Shown one piece after another: positions 28,846 through 37,319 of a DNA stretch of 64,000 nt (the stretch's first letter is position 1; each line of letters begins with the position of its first letter). A program made the translations under genes and the position numbers. A model generated the notes under the pieces. The model had not been told where the DNA came from. It saw only the letters and a list, made by a program, of their open reading frames with translations, and did no database searches. The DNA is taken from the NCBI RefSeq assembly GCF_023715745.1, contig NZ_JAMBOV010000001.1:310001-374000 (forward strand). Reading direction: 5' to 3'. Origin of the DNA: Microbacterium oleivorans (GTDB taxonomy: Bacteria > Actinomycetota > Actinomycetes > Actinomycetales > Microbacteriaceae).

Positions 28846-30087
28846 TCAGTCCGACGCGACCGGATGGGGCTGCTCCCGCATCCCCCACGGCGAGCCGTAG
28901 CCCTCGGGCTTCGGGGCCGCGAGCAGCTCGAGGAATGGTTTCGCGTCGAACGCCTCGGGGCCGAGGACACCCGTGCCCGACCAGGTGCCGCGGGCCAGCA
29001 GCTCGAGCGCGATGACGGGGTTGATCGCGGTCTGCCAGACGACGGCCTGCGAGTTGTCCTCGCGCATCGTCTCCTCGTTGTCGGCCACATGGTAGAGATA
29101 CGTCGACCGCGGCTGACCGTCCTTGCCGGTCCCCGTCACCCACACGCCGGCGCACGTCTTGCCGCTCATCTTGTCGCCGAGCGTCGCCGGGTCGGGCAGT
29201 GCCGCCGCGACCACGTCGCGCGGCGAAACCTCGACGCCCTTCACGGTCAGCTTGTCGGTCTTGTCGAGGCCGAGCTTGTTGAGCACGCGCAGCACTCCGA
29301 TGAACTCGTCCCCCAGGCCGTACTTGAACGTGACGCGCTTGGCCTTCGTCCATCGCGGCATGAGGAGCACCTCCTCGTGCTCGACGTTGACGCACTCCAC
29401 GGGACCGATGCCGTCGGGGAAGTCGAACACCTCCGGCTCGCTGAACGGCTCGGTGACGTACCAGCCCTTGTCCTCCTCGTAGATGACGGGCGGGTTCAGG
29501 CACTCCTCGATCGTCGTCCAGATCGAGAACGAGGGTGCGAAGTCGTAGCCGGCGACGACGAGGTTCGCGCCGTCGCGGACGCCCAGCTCGTCGATCTCGT
29601 CGAAGAGCTCATCCTCGGCGTACCGGGCGAACACGTCCGAGAGCCCCGGCTCGACGCCGATGCCGACGAGTGCGAGTCGCCCGGCGTCCTGCCACTCCTG
29701 TTCCTGGGCGAACTGCTCGTCGCCGAGCTTCACACCGACCTTCTCGTAGGGGCGTTCCGGATGCCGCTGCGACAGGCTCATCGCCATGTCGAGGTACGTC
29801 GCCCCGGCCGCGAACGCGCCGTCGAAGATCGGCATGACGAAGCGGGGGTCGACGGCGTTGAGCACGTGGGTGGCGGAGTGCTCGCGCAGCAGGGATGCCA
29901 CGGACTGGGCGCTCGAGGCATCCACCTGCGCCGCGGCGAACCGCCCGTCGCCGAGCTCGTCCACGAGCGCCTGCGGGCGGGCAGGGTCGTAGTCGGCGAC
30001 GACCACCGCCTCGTAGAAGTCGCGGCGGCGGAGGATGCGAGCGGCGGCGCTGCCGACGCCGCCGGCACCGATGATGAGGATGCGCAT
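28846..30087 (-). CDS. Saccharopine dehydrogenase-like NAD(P) oxidoreductase
   Basis: A 413-residue protein with an N-terminal Rossmann motif (ILIIGAGGVGSAAARIL) and the saccharopine-dehydrogenase-like C-terminal domain, close to the carboxynorspermidine/carboxyspermidine synthase branch. Such enzymes join or split an amine and a keto-acid or aldehyde through reductive amination. AAAGGA lies five bases before the ATG at 30087; the frame is open further upstream into the permease gene. The upstream permease is only 20 bases away on the same strand, so the pair probably handles one amine or amino acid. Polyamine versus lysine-type substrate cannot be decided here. Confidence 0.85.
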   Translation of the reverse strand: MRILIIGAGGVGSAAARILRRRDFYEAVVVADYDPARPQALVDELGDGRFAAAQVDASSAQSVASLLREHSATHVLNAVDPRFVMPIFDGAFAAGATYLDMAMSLSQRHPERPYEKVGVKLGDEQFAQEQEWQDAGRLALVGIGVEPGLSDVFARYAEDELFDEIDELGVRDGANLVVAGYDFAPSFSIWTTIEECLNPPVIYEEDKGWYVTEPFSEPEVFDFPDGIGPVECVNVEHEEVLLMPRWTKAKRVTFKYGLGDEFIGVLRVLNKLGLDKTDKLTVKGVEVSPRDVVAAALPDPATLGDKMSGKTCAGVWVTGTGKDGQPRSTYLYHVADNEETMREDNSQAVVWQTAINPVIALELLARGTWSGTGVLGPEAFDAKPFLELLAAPKPEGYGSPWGMREQPHPVASD

Positions 30088-30107
30088 GACGGTCCTTTCG
30101 GGGGCGG

Positions 30108-31652
30108 TCAGATGCCGCCGTCGATGGAGCGGGGAAGCGTGCCGGCGTCGTCGGGGACGAGGACCGGGGTCTCGCGGTTGAGGCTCTCGCCGCGGAAGAA
30201 CCGCTTCGAGCGCGGGAACAGGAACCACACGAGCATCAGGACCACTCCGAGCGCGAGGGCGCCGATGCCCACGACGAAGGTCGACCCGACGCCGAGCAGC
30301 GAGCCCGAGTAGCCGTAGTCGGGGTTCAGCATGTCGATCGCCGACTGGATGAAGGCGTAGGTCAGCATGAGCGCGCCGACGAGGGGGAACACCCCCTTGA
30401 ACCAGGTGTCGCGCGCCGAGCGGAACAGATCCTTCCGGAAGTACCAGACGCACGCGTAGCCGGTGATCGCGTAGTAGAAGGCGATCGCGAGACCGAGCGA
30501 GAGGATCGTGTCCTGCAGGATCGCGTCGCTGAGCGAGGTCATCACGACGTAGTAGACGCTCGCGACGATGCCCATGACGAGGGTCGAGAACGAGGGCGTC
30601 TTGTAGCGGGGGTGGACGTCCTTGAACTTCGCCGGGAGAGCCCGGTAGACACCCATCGCGAGGGTGCCGCGCGCGGTCGGGAGGATCGTCGTCTGCGTCG
30701 AGGAGACGGCCGAGATGAGGACGGCGACCACCAGCAGCCAGCCCCAGGGCCCCAGCAGTCCGTCCTTGATCGCCAGGAAGAAGTCGTCGGCGTTGTCGAC
30801 GTTGCCGAGGCCCGTGCCGTCCTCGCCGATGCCGGCGTACATCATCGCCGCGATCGTCACCGAGACGTAGGTGACGAGCAGCAGCACGCAGGTCAGCAGG
30901 GCTGCGAGGCCCGGGATGCGCTTGGGGTCCTTCGTCTCCTCGTTGAGCGCGAGGCACGTGTCCCAGCCCCAGTAGATGAAGATCGCGAGCAGGATCGCCT
31001 CGATGAACCCGCCCCACTCGCCGAACGCGAACGGGTTCAGCCACTGCCAGTCGAACGCGGTCGGGCCCGGCGCCGAGCCGGAGAAGAACTGACTGAGAGC
31101 GGCGATCACGAAGACGATGAGCGCGAGGTACTGGATGCCGAGCAGCACGTTCTGGATGCGCTCGCCGATCTCGACGCCGCGCCAGGAGACGTAGGTCATC
31201 GCGGCGATGAAGGCGACGGCGACGAGGACGATCCGCCAGTCGTTGGGCTCCTCGAACTCCTGGCCGAGGAGGGCCCAGAAGTAGATCGATGCGACCTGGG
31301 CGAGATTCGCGAGCACGATCATCCCGGCGATCGCGACGCCCCAGCCGCCCATCCAGCCCACCCACGGCCCGAACGCCTTCGTGCCCCAGGTGAAGGTCGT
31401 GCCGCAGTCGGGCACGTCATTGTTGAGCTCGCGATAGGCGAAGGCGATGAGGAGCATCGGGATGAAGGCGATCACGAACGCGATGGGCGCCTGCCCGCCG
31501 ACGGCGAGGACGACGTACCCGAGTGTCGCGACGAGCGAGTAGACCGGGGCGGTCGAGGCGAGGCCGATGACGGTCGACCCCCACAGGCCCAGAGTGCCCC
31601 GGGCGAGGCCCTTGCCGTCCGGACGGGTCAGATGCACAGGCGTCGTGGTCAC
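30108..31652 (-). CDS. APC-family amino acid permease
   Basis: A 514-residue permease with 12-14 helices. It begins LGLWGSTVIGLASTAPVYSLVATLGYVV and contains the conserved glutamate-rich loop WGWDTCLALNEETKDPKRIPG. The GTG at 31652 is supported by GAGGAGG five bases upstream. It leads a two-gene operon with the saccharopine-dehydrogenase-like enzyme and probably imports its amino acid or amine substrate. A TAGGGT -10-like hexamer lies about 90 bases upstream. This is the third APC permease in 25 kb, and it is not closely similar to the other two. Confidence 0.9.
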   Translation of the reverse strand: MTTTPVHLTRPDGKGLARGTLGLWGSTVIGLASTAPVYSLVATLGYVVLAVGGQAPIAFVIAFIPMLLIAFAYRELNNDVPDCGTTFTWGTKAFGPWVGWMGGWGVAIAGMIVLANLAQVASIYFWALLGQEFEEPNDWRIVLVAVAFIAAMTYVSWRGVEIGERIQNVLLGIQYLALIVFVIAALSQFFSGSAPGPTAFDWQWLNPFAFGEWGGFIEAILLAIFIYWGWDTCLALNEETKDPKRIPGLAALLTCVLLLVTYVSVTIAAMMYAGIGEDGTGLGNVDNADDFFLAIKDGLLGPWGWLLVVAVLISAVSSTQTTILPTARGTLAMGVYRALPAKFKDVHPRYKTPSFSTLVMGIVASVYYVVMTSLSDAILQDTILSLGLAIAFYYAITGYACVWYFRKDLFRSARDTWFKGVFPLVGALMLTYAFIQSAIDMLNPDYGYSGSLLGVGSTFVVGIGALALGVVLMLVWFLFPRSKRFFRGESLNRETPVLVPDDAGTLPRSIDGGI

Positions 31653-31738
31653 GACGACCTCCTCGGAGAAAGCGATCCGCCTTCCCGCGGCCGGGTTCGC
31701 GGGCGGCGCCGTCGCCGTCCTGAGCGGGAAGTGGCCTC

Positions 31739-31744
31739 ACCCTA
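31739..31744 (-). promoter_or_regulatory. Candidate -10 hexamer for the permease operon
   Basis: TAGGGT on the minus strand would start transcription near 31732 and give a leader of about 80 bases before the GTG at 31652. No good -35 hexamer is visible at the right spacing. Confidence 0.35.
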
Positions 31745-31777
31745 GCACCGGCGTTCCACGCCGCACGAGACTCGGTG

Positions 31778-32614
31778 TCAGCGAGCCACCTTCTCCGTGG
31801 CGCCCGCGCTGCGCCAGTACCCGACGAAGCTGATCGCGGCCTTGTCGATGCCCTGCGTGACGAGATGGCGCCGGCCGGCCGTGGGCAGGGTCTGCTCGCC
31901 CACGATGAAGTGGTGCGCCCCGGATGCCGCCGGCAGCCGCATGAGCTCTGCGAGAGCGATCGTGCCCGGCTCAGCACCGCCCTCGCGCACGAGCCAGCGG
32001 ATCTCGACTCCTGCCGGCCCCTCGAGCGGGAGGACGTCGTCGGCGGTCGGCGCCTCGAGGATCGCGACACCCGTGGCAGTCGGGGGCAGAGAGGCGAGGA
32101 CCCCCGCGACGGCGGGAACGCCGGTCTCGTCGGCGACGAGAACCACGTCCTCGACTCCGCGATCGGGGTTGAACCCGAGTCCTTCGTCGAGGATGACGAC
32201 ACTCTCGCCGGCCTCTGCGCGCGCCGCCCATCCGCTGGCCGGCCCGGCCGTGTCGCCGTGCCCGTGCAGGACGAAGTCGACGTCGATCTCGGCACCGGCA
32301 TCCGTCGTCGCGGGCCGATACGCGCGGACCGTGTAGTTGCGCATGACGGGCCGCTCGCCCTCGGGGATGCGCAGGTAGCGCAGGTAGCCGAAGAGGGTGT
32401 TCGCCTTCGCCGGGATGCGCTCCAGCCCCGCTTCGCCGCCGATCGGCAGGAACAGGCGGAACCATTGGTCGAAGCCGCGGGCGGTGAACCGGTCGATGTC
32501 ACCGCCGCCGAGGGTCACGCGCATCCAGTGCGGCGCGAGCCGCTCGGTGCGCAGCACCCTGAGGTGCAGCAGTTCCTGGTGCGGGGGCTTCACGAGTGCG
32601 CTGGCGCGGGCCAT
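31778..32614 (-). CDS. Siderophore-interacting FAD-dependent reductase
   Basis: A 278-residue member of the siderophore-interacting protein family (ViuB/FscN-like), which reduces ferric siderophores in the cytoplasm using NAD(P)H and FAD. The FAD-binding RNYTVRAYRP segment and the C-terminal SIP domain with VVLVADETGVPAVAGVLASLP and GEQTLPTAGRRHLVTQG are clear. GGAAGG six bases before the ATG at 32614 favours it over the ATG at 32620. It lies 21 bases after the EcfT gene, so it belongs to the ECF operon; with the iron box at 35238 this points to iron. Confidence 0.92.
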   Translation of the reverse strand: MARASALVKPPHQELLHLRVLRTERLAPHWMRVTLGGGDIDRFTARGFDQWFRLFLPIGGEAGLERIPAKANTLFGYLRYLRIPEGERPVMRNYTVRAYRPATTDAGAEIDVDFVLHGHGDTAGPASGWAARAEAGESVVILDEGLGFNPDRGVEDVVLVADETGVPAVAGVLASLPPTATGVAILEAPTADDVLPLEGPAGVEIRWLVREGGAEPGTIALAELMRLPAASGAHHFIVGEQTLPTAGRRHLVTQGIDKAAISFVGYWRSAGATEKVAR

Positions 32615-32635
32615 CGGCATCCTTCCGTCGAGGGG

Positions 32636-33439
32636 TCAGAGGCCCCAGGGGAACAGGGCGGTCAGAAGGGCGGCGGAGACCGCCCAGAAGACGAGCACGA
32701 ACACGGTGTCGCGCGGCCGCCAGGGCAGCAGGTGCCGCTCGGTGCGGTCGGGGTGGGCGCCGAAGGCGCGGGCATCCATCGCGAGGGCGACCCGTTCGGC
32801 GTGCCGGATCGCACCGGCCAGGAGCGGGACGAGGTAACCCCACCAGCGCGCGACGGCGGCGAACGGACCGCGCCCACCGTGCGCGCCCCGCACCCGGTGC
32901 GCCTGCCGGATCACCTCGAGCTCGTATCCGAATCGCGGCACGAACCGGATCGCCGCGAGGGCGGCGTAGCCGATGCGGTACGGCACGCGCAGCTGCTGCA
33001 CCGTCGCACGCACGAGGTCGGGGCCCGAGGTCGTGAGCCCCGCGATGAGTCCGAGCGCGAGGATCGCCGCGAGGCGCGCCCCTGTGGCGAGGCCGACGTC
33101 GACGGCGCCGGAGTAGAGCGACCACGCGCCGACCGAGAGGACTGGATCGGTGCCGTCGACCAGGTCGCTGTCGACCCAGAGTCCCAGCGACAGGCCGATC
33201 ACCGCCGCCCCGGTCGGGATGCCGAGGAGCAGCAGCGCGGCAACCCGCGCCGACACGCGAGCTCCGACGAAGATGACCAGATAGGCGACCGCGAGGAAGG
33301 CGAGCGGGGTGACCAGGTCGCGCGCGAAGACCAGCACGGCCATCGCCGGGAGCGGCGCCGCGAGCTTCGCCAGCGGACCGATGCGCGCGAGCAGACCCCG
33401 GGCGGCGGCGTCGGCGTACGGATCCGCGACGGCGGTCAC
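32636..33439 (-). CDS. ecfT: ECF transporter transmembrane component EcfT
   Basis: A 267-residue EcfT/CbiQ-like subunit that couples the ATPase to the S component. It has five or so helices and the two coupling-helix motifs, RQAHRVRGAHG and AMDARAFGAHP, with the conserved Ala-Arg-x-x-Gly. The GTG at 33439 overlaps the ATPase stop (GTGA) and has GGAGG just upstream. The gene order S, fused A-A, T resembles YkoEDC of Bacillus subtilis, but the downstream reductase and the iron box argue against a hydroxymethylpyrimidine role. Confidence 0.9.
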   Translation of the reverse strand: MTAVADPYADAAARGLLARIGPLAKLAAPLPAMAVLVFARDLVTPLAFLAVAYLVIFVGARVSARVAALLLLGIPTGAAVIGLSLGLWVDSDLVDGTDPVLSVGAWSLYSGAVDVGLATGARLAAILALGLIAGLTTSGPDLVRATVQQLRVPYRIGYAALAAIRFVPRFGYELEVIRQAHRVRGAHGGRGPFAAVARWWGYLVPLLAGAIRHAERVALAMDARAFGAHPDRTERHLLPWRPRDTVFVLVFWAVSAALLTALFPWGL

Positions 33440-35205
33440 GTCGCACCTCCACCGAGCGCGCGGAGCGCGGTGACGGAGGCGAGCTCGGGATGCCGCGTCA
33501 CGCCTCGCAGCGCCGCCTGCAGCGTCGGGCGGCGCAGCCCGCTCTCGCGCAGGAGCGTCTCGTCGGAGAAGACGTCGGCGGTGGCGGCATCCGCTCGGAT
33601 CCGACCGTCGTGGACGACGACCGTGCGGTGGGCGTACTCGGCGACGAGCTGCATGTCGTGCGTGACGACGACGATCGTCGTGCCCGTCTCGTTGAGGTCT
33701 CGCAGCAGGCGCAGCAGCTCGTCGGCACGGGCGCGGTCCTGCCCGAAGGTCGGCTCGTCGAGGGCGAGGATCGGCGCACCCGCGATGAGCGCGGTCCCGA
33801 CCGAGAGTCGACGCTTCTGTCCGCCCGACAGGAGGAACGGGTGCACCTCGCCCTTGCCCTCCAGGCCGAACCGCTCGAGCATCGCGGTCGTCCGCTCCCG
33901 GACCTCGTCGTCGGACATCCCCCGCCCCCGGAGCCCGTGGGCGAGCTCGTCGAAGACGGTGTGCGCGATGAACTGGTGTTCGGGGTTCTGGAAGACGAAG
34001 CCGATCCGGCGGGACAGGTCGCGCAGGCTCGTCCGCGCAGGGTCCGCGCCGTCCACCCGCACCGCGCCGCGCGGCGGCGGGATGACCCCGGCCATCGTCT
34101 GCACGAGCGTCGTCTTGCCCGCCCCGTTCGAACCGACGACGGCGACGAACTCGCCCGTCCGAAGGGTCAGGTCGACGTCGTGCAGCACGGTCCGGCGCCC
34201 ACGCCGCAGCGTGAGCCCCCGCACCTCGATCGCCGTGCTCTCGCCGCCGCCGATGCTCGGAGCCCCGCTCGGGGGTGCGGAGACGGGATTCGGAACCGGC
34301 GCCTCGGCGGCCTCGAGCGACTCCGCCAGCTCCGCAGGGGTGAGCGGCGTACGGGGCAGGTCCCACCCCGCCCGTCGCAGCGCGAGCGCGGCCATCGTCG
34401 AGACCGGGAGCCATACGCCGAGCGCGTCGAGCTCCTCGGCGCGTCCGCGCAGCACGTCGTCGACGGTGCCGTCGGCGACGGTGCGTCCCGCCGCGTCGAG
34501 CACGACGACGCGGTCGGTGAGGCCGACCGCGGCGTCGAGGTTGTGCTCGACGAGCAGGATCGAGCGCCCCTGGGCGGCCACGCCGCGCAGGGCGTCGTAG
34601 ACGTCCTCGATCCCGGCGGGGTCGAGGTTCGCGGTGGGCTCGTCGAGGACGAGCAGCTCCGATCCCATCGCGAGCGCACACGCGATCGCGAGGCGCTGCT
34701 TGCCGCCGCCCGAGAGCTGGTCGGGGTTCTCGCCGCGCCGCTCCCACAGCCCCACCTGGCGCAGCGCGCGTTCGGTGCGGGCGAGTACGTCGGCCACCGG
34801 CATCCGCAGGTTCTCGGGACCGAAGGCGACATCGTCGAAGACGGTGCCGGTGATCAGCTGCGCGTCGGGATCCTGGAACACCATGCCGACGTGACCGGCC
34901 AGGCGTGCGACGGGGGTGTCGACCGTCGACATCCCTCGGACGGCGACGGTACCGGTCAGCTCGGCGGGCACCGACTGCGGGATGAGCCCGTTGGTCGCGA
35001 GCGCGAGGGTGGACTTGCCCGATCCGCTCGGGCCGAGCAGGAGCACGACCTCGCCGGGGGCGATGTCGAAGGTGACGGATGCCGGGATGGCGGCATCGGC
35101 TCCCTCGTGGGTGATCGAGACTCCGCGCACGCGCAGCAGCGGCGTCGGCGCCCCGTCGTCGCGGGCCGCCTGCGCCGTGGTGGGGCCGGAGGCGGCAGAG
35201 CTCAC
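33436..35205 (-). CDS. ECF transporter ATPase, two ABC domains fused
   Basis: The 589-residue protein contains both ECF ATPase domains in one chain, as in YkoD. Domain 1 has LLGPSGSGKSTLA, LSGGGKQRLAIACAL and LLVLDEPTANLDP. Domain 2 has VVGSNGAGKTTLV, LLSGGQKRRLSVG and ILALDEPTFGQD. Between them is a Pro/Ala/Ser-rich linker of about 60 residues. The frame is open to a GTG at 35262, but that start would put the iron box inside the coding sequence; the GTG at 35205, about 33 bases after the box, is preferred though its ribosome site is weak. It drives uptake with EcfT and an S component. Confidence 0.88.
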   Translation of the reverse strand: MSSAASGPTTAQAARDDGAPTPLLRVRGVSITHEGADAAIPASVTFDIAPGEVVLLLGPSGSGKSTLALATNGLIPQSVPAELTGTVAVRGMSTVDTPVARLAGHVGMVFQDPDAQLITGTVFDDVAFGPENLRMPVADVLARTERALRQVGLWERRGENPDQLSGGGKQRLAIACALAMGSELLVLDEPTANLDPAGIEDVYDALRGVAAQGRSILLVEHNLDAAVGLTDRVVVLDAAGRTVADGTVDDVLRGRAEELDALGVWLPVSTMAALALRRAGWDLPRTPLTPAELAESLEAAEAPVPNPVSAPPSGAPSIGGGESTAIEVRGLTLRRGRRTVLHDVDLTLRTGEFVAVVGSNGAGKTTLVQTMAGVIPPPRGAVRVDGADPARTSLRDLSRRIGFVFQNPEHQFIAHTVFDELAHGLRGRGMSDDEVRERTTAMLERFGLEGKGEVHPFLLSGGQKRRLSVGTALIAGAPILALDEPTFGQDRARADELLRLLRDLNETGTTIVVVTHDMQLVAEYAHRTVVVHDGRIRADAATADVFSDETLLRESGLRRPTLQAALRGVTRHPELASVTALRALGGGAT

Positions 35206-35237
35206 GGGCGGTCCAAACCGAGGGGGCGGGTCGCGGC

Positions 35238-35256
35238 TGAGCTTAGCCTGCCCTAA
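35238..35256. promoter_or_regulatory. DtxR/IdeR-type iron box
   Basis: TGAGCTTAGCCTGCCCTAA matches the DtxR/IdeR consensus TTAGGTTAGCCTAACCTAA at 15 of 19 positions, including the TTAGCCT core and the CCTAA end. It contains a TAAGCT -10-like hexamer on the minus strand, so bound iron-loaded repressor would block transcription of the ATPase, EcfT and reductase genes. It also overlaps the last codons of the S-component gene. Confidence 0.72.
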
Positions 35257-35794
35257 CTCCACGCGCCACGCCGGCCCGGCGGAGCCTCTCGCCCACCCCG
35301 AGTCCCGCTGCCGTCCACACGACGGGACCGGCGAGCGCGATGACCAGGTAGGCGATCTGCGCCCACAGCGGGAGCGCCGCGAGATCGGCGGCGAAGAACA
35401 CGACGCCCGCGACGACGACCCCGATCAGGAGCGCGGCGGCGAAGAAGCGCCACACGCCCCAGGCGCGGTAGCGGGTGAGAGCGGCGACACCCTCCTGGAT
35501 CGCGCCGAACAGCAGCGCTGTGCCCAGGAACCGGCCGATCCACGCCGGGTTGACGGCGCTCGCGACGAGGGCGGCGAGCACGTGTGTCGTGAGGGCGACC
35601 AGGGGCAGCCGGAACACCTGCTGCGCGATGATCCCGGGCAGCACGTGCGACCCGAGCACGAGGCCGTAGGCCCACGGTGCGGCGGCGAGCACGAGCGGGG
35701 TGATCGCCCCGGCCACGCCGCCCAGCAGACCCGTCGCGACTCCGAGCGCGGCGCACACCAGCAGCACGCGTGTCGAGAGGAGTGTGCGGGTCAC
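35243..35794 (-). CDS. ECF transporter S component, YkoE-like
   Basis: A 183-residue, very hydrophobic protein with five to six helices. The position directly before an ECF ATPase and the pattern LAAAPWAYGLVLGSHVLPGIIAQQVFRLPLVALTTHVLAALV fit the YkoE/cobalt-type S-component family, the subunit that binds the substrate. The GTG at 35794 has no strong Shine-Dalgarno. Its last codons run into the iron box, so it may be transcribed from its own promoter while the ATPase gene has an internal iron-controlled one. The ligand could be a ferric siderophore, a tetrapyrrole or a vitamin. Confidence 0.78.
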   Translation of the reverse strand: MTRTLLSTRVLLVCAALGVATGLLGGVAGAITPLVLAAAPWAYGLVLGSHVLPGIIAQQVFRLPLVALTTHVLAALVASAVNPAWIGRFLGTALLFGAIQEGVAALTRYRAWGVWRFFAAALLIGVVVAGVVFFAADLAALPLWAQIAYLVIALAGPVVWTAAGLGVGERLRRAGVARGVRAG

Positions 35795-35840
35795 GGATTC
35801 AAGGCTATCCGCGGGGAAGAGCCTGCCGGGCCGTGCAAAA

Positions 35841-36812
35841 TCAGGTGCGGCGACGCCGTTTCGTGAGTCGGACCGTGGGCAGCGGCGGCGCCGGGATGCG
35901 CTCGTCGCCGTGGCTGACGACGTGCCCGAACCGAGGGGTGTCGGCCTCCCACTCCTCGCGTGCGGCGACGATCTCGTCGTGGCTGCGGCCGACGAAGTTC
36001 CACCACATCACGATGTCGCTCTCGAACGGCTCGCCGCCGAGCACGAAGACCGTCACGTCGGTGGGTGCGCCGATCTCGATCTCCTCGCGGTCGATGCCGA
36101 GGTAGAGCAGGTCGTTGTCGCCCAGCGTGACCGGTTCATCGGCGGAGTGGACGATCGGCGCACCGTCGATGCCCACGATCGCGTGTTCCCACGCGGGGTC
36201 GAGGGGGATCCGGATGCGCGCTCCGGCCGGGATGAAGACCTCCGCGCCGACGATGGGTGTGTACATGGTGGCGGGGGAGCGGATGCCGGCGAGCTCGCCG
36301 ACCACGACGACGGCCGCCGCGCCCTCGCCCAGTTCGACGATCGGGAGCTCCGTGTGCCGCTCGAAGTCCGGCTCGCCGTGTCGGCGCGACTCGGGCAGGG
36401 CGACCCAGAGCTGGAGCGCGTCGGTGACGGTGGGCTCATCCCCGACGGAGTACTCGGAGTGCGCGATGCCGGCGCCGCTGGTCATGATGTTCAGCTGACC
36501 GCGCTTGATGACGACGTCGGAGCCGATCGTGTCGCGGTGGCGCGTCTCGCCGGCGAACGGCCAGGTGACCGTCTGCAGTCCGATGTGCGGATGGGGCTCG
36601 ACGCGCATCGTGGTCACCTGCGGGCCGAACCGGTCGAGGAAGCACCAGGCGCCCACCATCGGCAGCTCGCGTTGCGGCAGCGTGCGGTACACCTGCATGC
36701 CGCGCACTCCGCCGAGCGGCACCTCCCGGGGAGCCAGCAGCAGTGACCGGGGTCCGTCGCAGGATGCCGGGGCATCGACGGTCTCGGGGGGGTCGGCGTC
36801 GAGGCGGGTCAT
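35841..36812 (-). CDS. Pirin family protein
   Basis: A 323-residue pirin with two cupin domains. The N-terminal metal site is evident in FGPQVTTMRVEPHPHIGLQTVTWPFAGETRHRDTIG, with the His pair and the later SGAGIAHSEYS element. Some bacterial pirins are quercetin 2,3-dioxygenases and others bind metabolic enzymes, so the reaction is not known. The ATG at 36812 is four bases after the stop of the small GNAT gene, so the two are co-transcribed. Confidence 0.93.
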   Translation of the reverse strand: MTRLDADPPETVDAPASCDGPRSLLLAPREVPLGGVRGMQVYRTLPQRELPMVGAWCFLDRFGPQVTTMRVEPHPHIGLQTVTWPFAGETRHRDTIGSDVVIKRGQLNIMTSGAGIAHSEYSVGDEPTVTDALQLWVALPESRRHGEPDFERHTELPIVELGEGAAAVVVVGELAGIRSPATMYTPIVGAEVFIPAGARIRIPLDPAWEHAIVGIDGAPIVHSADEPVTLGDNDLLYLGIDREEIEIGAPTDVTVFVLGGEPFESDIVMWWNFVGRSHDEIVAAREEWEADTPRFGHVVSHGDERIPAPPLPTVRLTKRRRRT

Positions 36813-36816
36813 CGGG

Positions 36817-37125
36817 TCACTCCGTGTCGGGTGAGGCGACGGTCAGGCCGGGCACGTCGTTCTCCGCGAGGTAGCCGGCCACGAAGGGACACGTGGGCAC
36901 GACCTCCGCGTCGCGCCCCGCGAGGTCGGCAAGGGCCTCGGAGACGAGGATCCTGCCCAGTCCCCGGCCCTTGTAGGCGGGATCGATCTTGGTGTGGGGC
37001 ATCACGGTGCGGCCGGCGTCGTCGGTGGTGATGAGCGTGTACCCGGCCACCGCGCCGTCGACGTGGATCTCGTAGCGGTTCCTCTCGTCGTTGCGCGTGA
37101 CCGTCGGTGCGGCGTCGTGTGCCAC
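36817..37125 (-). CDS. Small GNAT-type N-acetyltransferase (YidJ/CG family)
   Basis: A 102-residue single-domain protein of the short GCN5-related family. The acetyl-CoA-binding turn is KGRGLGRILVSEAL, and the C-terminal PTCPFVAGYL block is diagnostic of this subfamily. A TTG at 37152 extends the frame, but the GTG at 37125 has a GAGGGGG site close upstream and gives the usual length. The acceptor is unknown. It leads a two-gene operon with pirin. Confidence 0.88.
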   Translation of the reverse strand: MAHDAAPTVTRNDERNRYEIHVDGAVAGYTLITTDDAGRTVMPHTKIDPAYKGRGLGRILVSEALADLAGRDAEVVPTCPFVAGYLAENDVPGLTVASPDTE

Positions 37126-37319
37126 GGGGACCCCCTCTGTCGTGTGGGTCAACCGTATGCGGCCCGTCCGTCTTCCCGCCAGGACCGAGCCGGTCCGCCC
37201 TGCCGTTCGTCGCGCGGGTCGCGCCGCTCGTCGCAGCGATGCGGCGAAGCGGCCGTGGCCGCGGCATCCGCCTTCCTACCCTGGCTCGTACGCAAAGACG
37301 CGCCCTGAAGGAGTCGCCC

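Noticed and set aside
28846..31365. One 839-codon open frame as a single fused protein of permease-like and saccharopine-dehydrogenase-like parts.
   Set aside because: The first part is the wrong frame of the permease gene (arginine-rich, no helices). The ATG at 30087 with AAAGGA upstream starts the real enzyme.
35206..35262. GTG at 35262 as start of the ECF ATPase.
   Set aside because: This would translate the iron box and its -10 hexamer; the added residues have no family similarity.
35795..35840. Thiamine-pyrophosphate riboswitch upstream of the YkoE-like S component.
   Set aside because: The 46-base gap is too short for the element and none of its conserved bases (such as CUGAGA) is visible.
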